From Larus michahellis (lineage: Eukaryota > Chordata > Aves > Charadriiformes > Laridae), in assembly GCF_964199755.1 (NCBI RefSeq), contig NC_133897.1:169808511-169872510 (forward strand): a stretch of DNA of 64,000 nucleotides, in the 5' to 3' direction. The translations under genes were made by a program, and so were the position numbers. Every line of letters starts with the position of its first letter. Position 1 is the stretch's first letter. The notes under the pieces were generated by a model, which was given only the letters and a program-made list of their open reading frames with translations, ran no database searches and had not been told where the DNA came from. This document shows positions 53,371-64,000 of the stretch, in pieces.

Positions 53371-56296
53371 TCACCAGAGGAAGAGGGGCTGCCCGTCCTC
53401 CCTCGCCAGCTCCTCCAGGCAATCCAGCAGCACCATCACGTCCAGCTGCGCCGGCGGCGGCACCGTCTCGGTCACCACGCGGCGCAGGAAGGCCGGGCTG
53501 TGGTAGGGGCGCGCGTCGGGGCCGGGGGGCTGGGGCAGGACGCCGTAGGTGTTCACCAAGGACTCGGCGAAGGCCGGGTGCGCCGAGGGGCTGTAGCCCA
53601 GCGCCCGCAGCCGCCCCATCACGGCCACGTAGCGCCGGGCGGCGTCGGCGCAGCGCTGCTCGTCGAAGGGTCCCGGCACCGTGCCCAGGGCGGTCTGGGG
53701 AGGGGGAGGAGAGGGGGCAGGGAGACACGTCAGGGTCACCCCCCGGCTCTGTCACCCACCGTGGTGCCGGCGGCGCGGGCGCCGACCTACCGCCATGATC
53801 TTCTCGGGGATGTTGGCGACGGTGAAGCCGTAGAGGTGGCGGCGGTCGGGGAAGACGGCGGCCAGGATGCGGCGGTCCAGCTGGAAGGCGATCTCCCCCA
53901 CCAGCGGCTCCCCCCCGGCTGCCGGCACACGCCGCCGTCGGGAGCTCGGCGCCACCCCCCCCGCGGGGACGTCGCCCCGGCTGCCCACCCGCTCCCCCCC
54001 GTGGCACCCCCACGTCCCCCCGTGTCCCCCCAGCGTCTGCCCGGGTGCCCCCGGCGTCTCCCTGTGCCCCCACCAACACCGTCCCGTGTCCCCCCAACAG
54101 CTCCTGGTGTCCCCGACCTCCCCCCATGTCCCCACCGACATGTCCCCATGTCCCCCCAACACCGTCCCGTGTCCCCCCAACACCGTCCCGTGTCCCCCCA
54201 ACAGCTCCTCATGTCCCCATCCTCTCCCCGTGTCCCCCCAACCTCTCCCCGTGTCCCCACCGACACGTCCCCATGTCACCCCAACATCGTCCTGTGTCCC
54301 CCCAACCCCCCCCCACGTCCCCCCAACCTCTCCTCGTGTCCCCCCGACATCTCCCCGTGTCCCCATGGACGTCTCCCCGTGTCCCCACCAAGATGTCCCC
54401 ACGTGTCCCCCCCCTCTCCCCGTGCCCCCCACCACCCCGGGGTCGCGGCTGAGCCTCGCTGCTGCTGCTGGCCCCGCAGGAGGGGTTTGCGGGTGCCGGC
54501 GGTGCCAGTTGTGCCGGGCAGAGACTCGCTTGCGCCCATTTTACAGGGCGGGAATGCCAGCGCACTGCTTTTCCCCGTGCAGAGATGCCGGCGTGCCGGC
54601 TCTGCCGGGCAGAAACGCTGGTGTGCCAGCTTTGCCGGCGCCAAGGCTCACAGTGCCGCGGCATCCCCGGGGTGGCCGGAGCTGCTCGCCCAGGACCCCC
54701 TTGTCCCCCCACCCCGGCCACGGAGCTGGCGCTGGGCACGCAGCACCCGGGGGGGCACCGGCAGCGCCGCGGCCGGCCCTCACCTCGCCAGCTGGAGGGC
54801 TCCCGGGCGCAGGCCAGCCGGTGGGCATCGCGGGCCACCTTCGGCCAGGGCTCGGGGCGCTGGGCCACCGGCACCCGCAGGTCCAGCGGCTGCGTCCCGG
54901 AGCCCGGGCGAGGAGGGTCCGACACCCAGAGGTGGGAGGCGCCGGGGTCCGGAGCCGGGGAGTCCCGGCGCGGCTCCGGGGGCGGCCAGTGGCCGGGGGG
55001 GCAACTGGCAGAGCGGAAGCGGTCGATGGGGCAGGAGAAGCTGCGGCCGTCGGGGCCGGGGCTGCCGCGACCCGTCACTGGGAGGCCTGGAGGGACGGGA
55101 ATGTCGGGATCGGTCCCTGGGGGCTGGGACGGGATGGGGTGGGGATGGGAATGGGGATGGGATGGGATGGGATGGGGATGGGGATGGGGATGGGATGGGA
55201 TGGGGATGGGGATGGGGATGGGGATGGGGATGGGGACGGGATGGGATGGGATGGGATGGGGATGGGATGGGATGGGATGGGATGGGACGGGATGGGGATG
55301 GGATGGGATGGGATGGGATGGGGATGGGGATGGGGATGGGGATGGGGATGGGGACGGGATGGGATGGGATGGGGATGGGGATGGGATGGGATGGGATGGG
55401 ATGGGGATGGGGATGGGGATGGGGATGGGGATGGGGATGGGGACGGGATGGGATGGGATGGGGATGGGATGGGATGGGATGGGATGGGACGGGATGGGGA
55501 TGGGATGGGATGGGATGGGACGGGATGGGGATGGGATGGGGTGGGATGGGGTGGGATGGGATGGGGTGGGATCAGATGGGGATGGGATGGGATAAGGATG
55601 GGATGGGATGGGATGGGGATGGGACGGGATGGGGTGGGGATGGGAATGGGGATGGGATGGGATGGGATAAGGATGGGATGGGATGGGATGGGATGGGATG
55701 GGGTGGGATCAGATGGGGATCAGACTAGTGCCACCTCCCTCCTCCCACGTTCCTTGGCGCCTGCCCCCCCCAGCCCCCCCAGTACTTCTGTTCCCGGCCG
55801 CGGGGAAGAGGATCCCGGAGGCGAGCTCGGAGGCGCCGGGGGTGGGCAATGCGCCGGCCACGCTGGAGTCCTGGCTCTGCAGCTCCCGGGGGGGCACCTG
55901 GAAGACGTTGCTCTGCTCCAGGGGCATCAGCTCCCACTCCGAGATGTCGCCTGTGGGCGGATGCCGGGGGGGGGGGGGGACACACGGACACATTTGATGC
56001 CGCGGCACCCACCGCCCCCCCCCCCCGCCGCCGGTGCCCACCGCGGTGCCCCCCTCACCTACGCTGGGGAAGGGGAAGTGCCCCCCGGCGTGGCCGTGGG
56101 CCGGGGCGCCGGGGGGGGCCGAGCTGGCGGCGCCGTGCTGGCCGCGGGGGTTGCGGGGGTCCCGCAGCCGCCCCAGGAGCCGCGTCAGCTCCTCGTTCTC
56201 CGCCAGCAGCGCCTGGATCTCGCGCCGCAGCTGGTCGTAGCAGGCGAAGACCGACAGCCCCGCGCGCGCCACGCGCCCGCCGGCCACCGGCTCCAT
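53371..56296 (-). CDS. SPATC1: SPATC1 / speriolin, germ-cell centrosome protein (5 exons)
   Basis: Speriolin is a sperm and spermatocyte centrosome protein reported to bind CDC20. Exons on the minus strand are 56296-56059, 55950-55786, 55086-54784, 53918-53791 and 53694-53371, giving 385 residues against about 590 in human. The N-terminus has the family's coiled-coil start ([18 protein letters not shown]). The conserved C-terminal domain is split over exons 4 and 5: [51 protein letters not shown] and the terminal DGQPLFLW. The middle Pro/Ser/Thr-rich part is much shorter than in human, so an exon may be missing, or the bird protein may be compact. The exon 2 donor (GTACTG) is weak and was chosen because it alone keeps phase with exon 3. 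Start context is GCCGCCATGG. An acceptor-like site about 60 bases upstream suggests a 5' UTR exon. Confidence 0.88.
54020..54430. repeat. CCGTGTCCCCCCAACA minisatellite, SPATC1 intron 4
   Basis: Words of about 16-18 bases (CCGTGTCCCCCCAACACC, CATGTCCCCACCGACA) in the intron between exons 3 and 4. C-rich on the plus strand. Confidence 0.88.
55105..55715. repeat. GGGATGGGAT microsatellite-like array, SPATC1 intron 2
   Basis: 0.6 kb made almost only of GGGAT and GGGGAT words, with larger copied blocks (GATGGGGATGGGGACGGGAT and GGGTGGGATCAGATGGG). A pure purine run on the plus strand apart from T and rare C. Such arrays are very prone to length change. Confidence 0.95.
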
Positions 56297-56751
56297 GGCG
56301 GCCACCGGGGCTGCGCTACTGCGGCCAACGCTGGCCCTTGGCTTGCCGCGGCACCTGAGTTCTGAAGGGATGTCACAGAGGGATGGTGTCCCCTGACGGC
56401 CCTGCCACGCAGCCACCGGCCCCGGTTGCCCCGGCACCAGGGAGCTCCGAGCCGGCTGGCCCCGGTGACGGTACGGGAGCACCACGGGCGAGGGGGGGGA
56501 GGGCGGGTGGGCTGCACCCCCTTTTTTGCCGGGTTTGGGACATGGCGCCGCAGCTCCGGGTGACACATCCCCAATGGCCGCTGTCACCGCGCTGCCGGCA
56601 ACGCCGCCCGGCACCGGGTGACCCCCGCACCCCTCGGGGGACGCGCGGCGGGGGCTCCATCGCCATCCCCCTTCTGCTGCGGTTACAGGACCCCCCCAGC
56701 CCCCAGCGGGGGGTGTCAGCACAGCGGGACCCCAGCCCCGGCGCCGCCACC

Positions 56752-57012
56752 ATGGTGCGGTTCGTCACCAGCTCCCTGGAGCTCAGGGCCCGGCAGGACA
56801 CGGCGCGAGCCAAGAGGCAGCGACAGGCCCGGGGGGGCCGGGACTGCCAGCAGCCCCCCCTGGCAGCCCCCCGGCCCCCCCAGCTGCTCCGGGGCCAGGG
56901 CTGGCTGGCGGCAGAGCCCCCGCAGCGCGGCGCAGCCGGGGCGGCAGAGCCGGGGGCCGTCGCGGAGAAGAAGGCGGGCGACACGGGGTGCGCGGTGCTC
57001 GGCGCTGAATAA
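56752..57012 (+). CDS. Possible small protein gene, 86 codons, between SPATC1 and GRINA
   Basis: I do not recognise this protein. What is seen: ATG at 56752 in an ideal Kozak context (GCCGCCACCATGG), then 86 codons starting MVRFVTSSLELRAR, with a basic stretch (about residues 12-29, rich in Arg and Lys), a Pro/Gln/Leu middle and a TAA stop at 57010-57012. The stop lies inside an AATAAA at 57008-57013. Upstream, a splice-acceptor-like TGCTGCGGTTACAG at about 56677-56690 could start the exon. The frame is also open for about 120 codons upstream without a good start. The gene would be head-to-head with SPATC1. The alternative is a chance frame in GC-rich DNA. Only the coincidence of Kozak, poly(A) signal and position argues for a gene. 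Confidence 0.35.
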   Translation: MVRFVTSSLELRARQDTARAKRQRQARGGRDCQQPPLAAPRPPQLLRGQGWLAAEPPQRGAAGAAEPGAVAEKKAGDTGCAVLGAE

Positions 57013-57013
57013 A
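57008..57013 (+). promoter_or_regulatory. Polyadenylation signal overlapping the small ORF's stop
   Basis: AATAAA on the plus strand; its TAA is the stop codon of the 86-codon frame. The array at 57020-57900 starts right after it. No other plus-strand gene nearby needs it. Confidence 0.45.
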
Positions 57014-57019
57014 GCTCTG

Positions 57020-57900
57020 CTGCGGCTGGCACCGAGCGCCGCGGTCACCGACTCTGAGTGACACCGGTGACCGACACCGAGCGCCGCGGTCACCGACTCT
57101 GAGTGACACCGGTGACCAACACTGAGCACCACGGTCACCGACTCTGAGTGACACCGAGCGCCGCGGTCACTGACTCTGAGTGACACCGGTGACTGACACC
57201 GAGCGCCGCGGTCACTGACTCTGAGTGACACCGGTGACCGACACCGAGCGCCGCGGTCACTGACTCTGAGTGACACCGGTGACCAACACTGAGCACCACG
57301 GTCACCGACTCTGAGTGACACCAAGCGCCGTGGTCACCGACTCTGAGTGACACCGAGTGCCGCGGTCACCGACTCTGAGTGACACCGGTGACCGACACCA
57401 AGTGTTGCTGGTGACCGATCCTGAGTGCCACCGGTGTCCAACCCCAGGCGCCACCGGTGTCCAACGCCAAGTGCCACCGGTGACCAATACCAAATGCCAC
57501 CAGTGACCGATCCCAAGTGCCACCGGTGACTGAGCCTGAGTGCCACCGGAGTCCGAGTGCCACCAGTGACTGACCCAAGTGCCACCGGTGACCAACATGA
57601 GTGCCACCGCTGCTGGTGACCGACCCCAGGTGACACCAGTGACCGACCCCAAGTGCTGCCAGTGACCAACACCGAGTGCCACCGGTGACTAATCCCGAGT
57701 GCCGCTGGTGTCTGATCCCGAGTGCCACCGGTGCTGGTGACCAACACCGAGTGCCACCAGTGACTGACCCCAAGTACCACCAGTAACCAACCCCGAGTGC
57801 CACCGGTGTCCAACCCCGAGTGCCACCGCTCCTGGTGACCGACCCCGAATGCCACCGGTGACCAACCCCCAGTGCCACCGGTGACCAACCCCGAGCGCCA
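57020..57900. repeat. TGACACCGGTGACCGACACC minisatellite
   Basis: The first 350 bases hold nearly exact units of about 45 bases (GAGCGCCGCGGTCACCGACT plus CTGAGTGACACCGGTGACCG). The rest is a degenerate array of about 21-24 bases (GTGCCACCGGTGACCAACCC). Confidence 0.92.
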
Positions 57901-58101
57901 CGCGCTGCCGAGGCTGGAACACGGCGGGGGCAGGGGGAGATGGGTGACACGGGCTGACCCCGTCCCCAAACGTCCCCGTGGCCCCCGGGTGCAGGGGGGT
58001 GGGGGCAGCCCGCGGCGGGGGCCAGTAGCCCCAGGCTGGGCCGTGCCGGCCGTGGCGGGGGGAAGCAGAGCTGGAGGCGGCCGAGCTGAACTAGATGGAG
58101 G
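57901..58101. other. Spacer downstream of GRINA
   Basis: About 200 bases of GC-rich DNA between the array and the GRINA poly(A) signal. I see no feature in it. Confidence 0.5.
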
Positions 58102-58107
58102 TTTATT
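58102..58107 (-). promoter_or_regulatory. GRINA: GRINA polyadenylation signal
   Basis: TTTATT on the plus strand (AATAAA on the minus strand) lies about 610 bases past the GRINA stop codon. The 3' UTR between them is G-rich on the plus strand, with short GAAACCGGCTGCGGGGA repeats near 58580-58650. Confidence 0.75.
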
Positions 58108-58718
58108 AACAGCGGGGGCCGCAGAACGGGGCAGGAACGGAACCGTGGCCGCGGGGGGGGGGGCCGGGGCCGGGACGGTGGCTCGGGCCCGGGGGGGGTG
58201 ATGGGTCCCCGCGGGGACCCTCGAGCAGTGACCGGTGCGGGGACCCCGGGGGGCGCGGGACGGAGGGGGGTGGGGGGACACGAGCTCCACCGCGGGTGGG
58301 GGCAAAGTGCTTCCAGTCCTCGTTCAACGCAAGGAGGGGGGGGGGACGCGGCCGTATTCACAGCGGGGGGGGGCAGGGGGCTGCTGGGGGGGGCAACAGG
58401 GGGGGCTGCGGCACCCCGGTGGGCACGGGTGAGCGCCGCCTGCCTCGCACCCAGCAAGGGGACAGAGCTGTCACCCCCCCGCCTCGTGCCCCCCCCGCCA
58501 CCCCAGGTCCGGCGAGACCCCCGCAGGGGTGAAAGAAATGCTAAGGGCGGGGGGGGGAACCGTTGAGGGGGTGCGGTGACACCAAACGAAACCGGCTGCG
58601 GGGACGGGGGACGGTGACACCAAACGAAACCGGCTGCGGGGATGGGGACGGGGGGCGTGGGGGGGAAACCGGGATACGCACCGGGGGTGGGGGGGTCGGC
58701 GGGGGGGGGACACACAGG

Positions 58719-64000
<5,282 letters not shown>

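Overview
The window is vertebrate nuclear DNA from a bird. Two things show this: it carries many CR1-type LINE copies on both strands, and its six recognisable genes (HGH1, EXOSC4, OPLAH, SMPD5, SPATC1, GRINA) are neighbours on human 8q24.3. The extreme GC content, small introns and dense tandem repeats fit an avian microchromosome. I name no species.

Layout, left to right. 1-1042 is a CR1 tail, a GC-rich array and the HGH1 promoter. HGH1 (+, 1043-5584, 6 exons) encodes an eEF2 folding factor. EXOSC4 (-, 7048-8863, 3 exons) encodes an RNA-exosome ring subunit and converges on HGH1. A 487-bp divergent promoter separates it from OPLAH (+, 9351-40718, 26 coding exons), the 5-oxoprolinase of the gamma-glutamyl cycle. 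OPLAH has about 3.9 kb of coding sequence spread over 31 kb, because most of its larger introns are filled by tandem arrays. Its 3' end is mis-assembled: a 200-N gap is flanked by two copies of the same 1.3-1.4 kb, and exon 24 contains one surplus G. A CR1 with an open reverse transcriptase sits at 42.1-43.5 kb. SMPD5 (-, 44657-48270, 7 coding exons) is a neutral sphingomyelinase. 48.3-53.4 kb holds arrays, an unassigned GC-rich stretch and two CR1 tails placed end to end. SPATC1 (-, 53371-56296, 5 exons) is speriolin. A possible 86-codon gene (+, 56752-57012) follows, then an array. GRINA (-, 58719-62987, 6 coding exons) is a Bax-inhibitor family membrane protein whose 5' UTR exon lies upstream.

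The genes do not form one pathway; they are housekeeping or tissue-specific neighbours. The main novelty is structural. Most large introns have their own minisatellite, some motifs recur in separate introns, and in two genes the tail of a coding exon together with its 5' splice site has been copied into the next intron. Exon boundaries were set by hand from splice consensus, reading phase and remembered human protein sequences. No alignment or database search was run.
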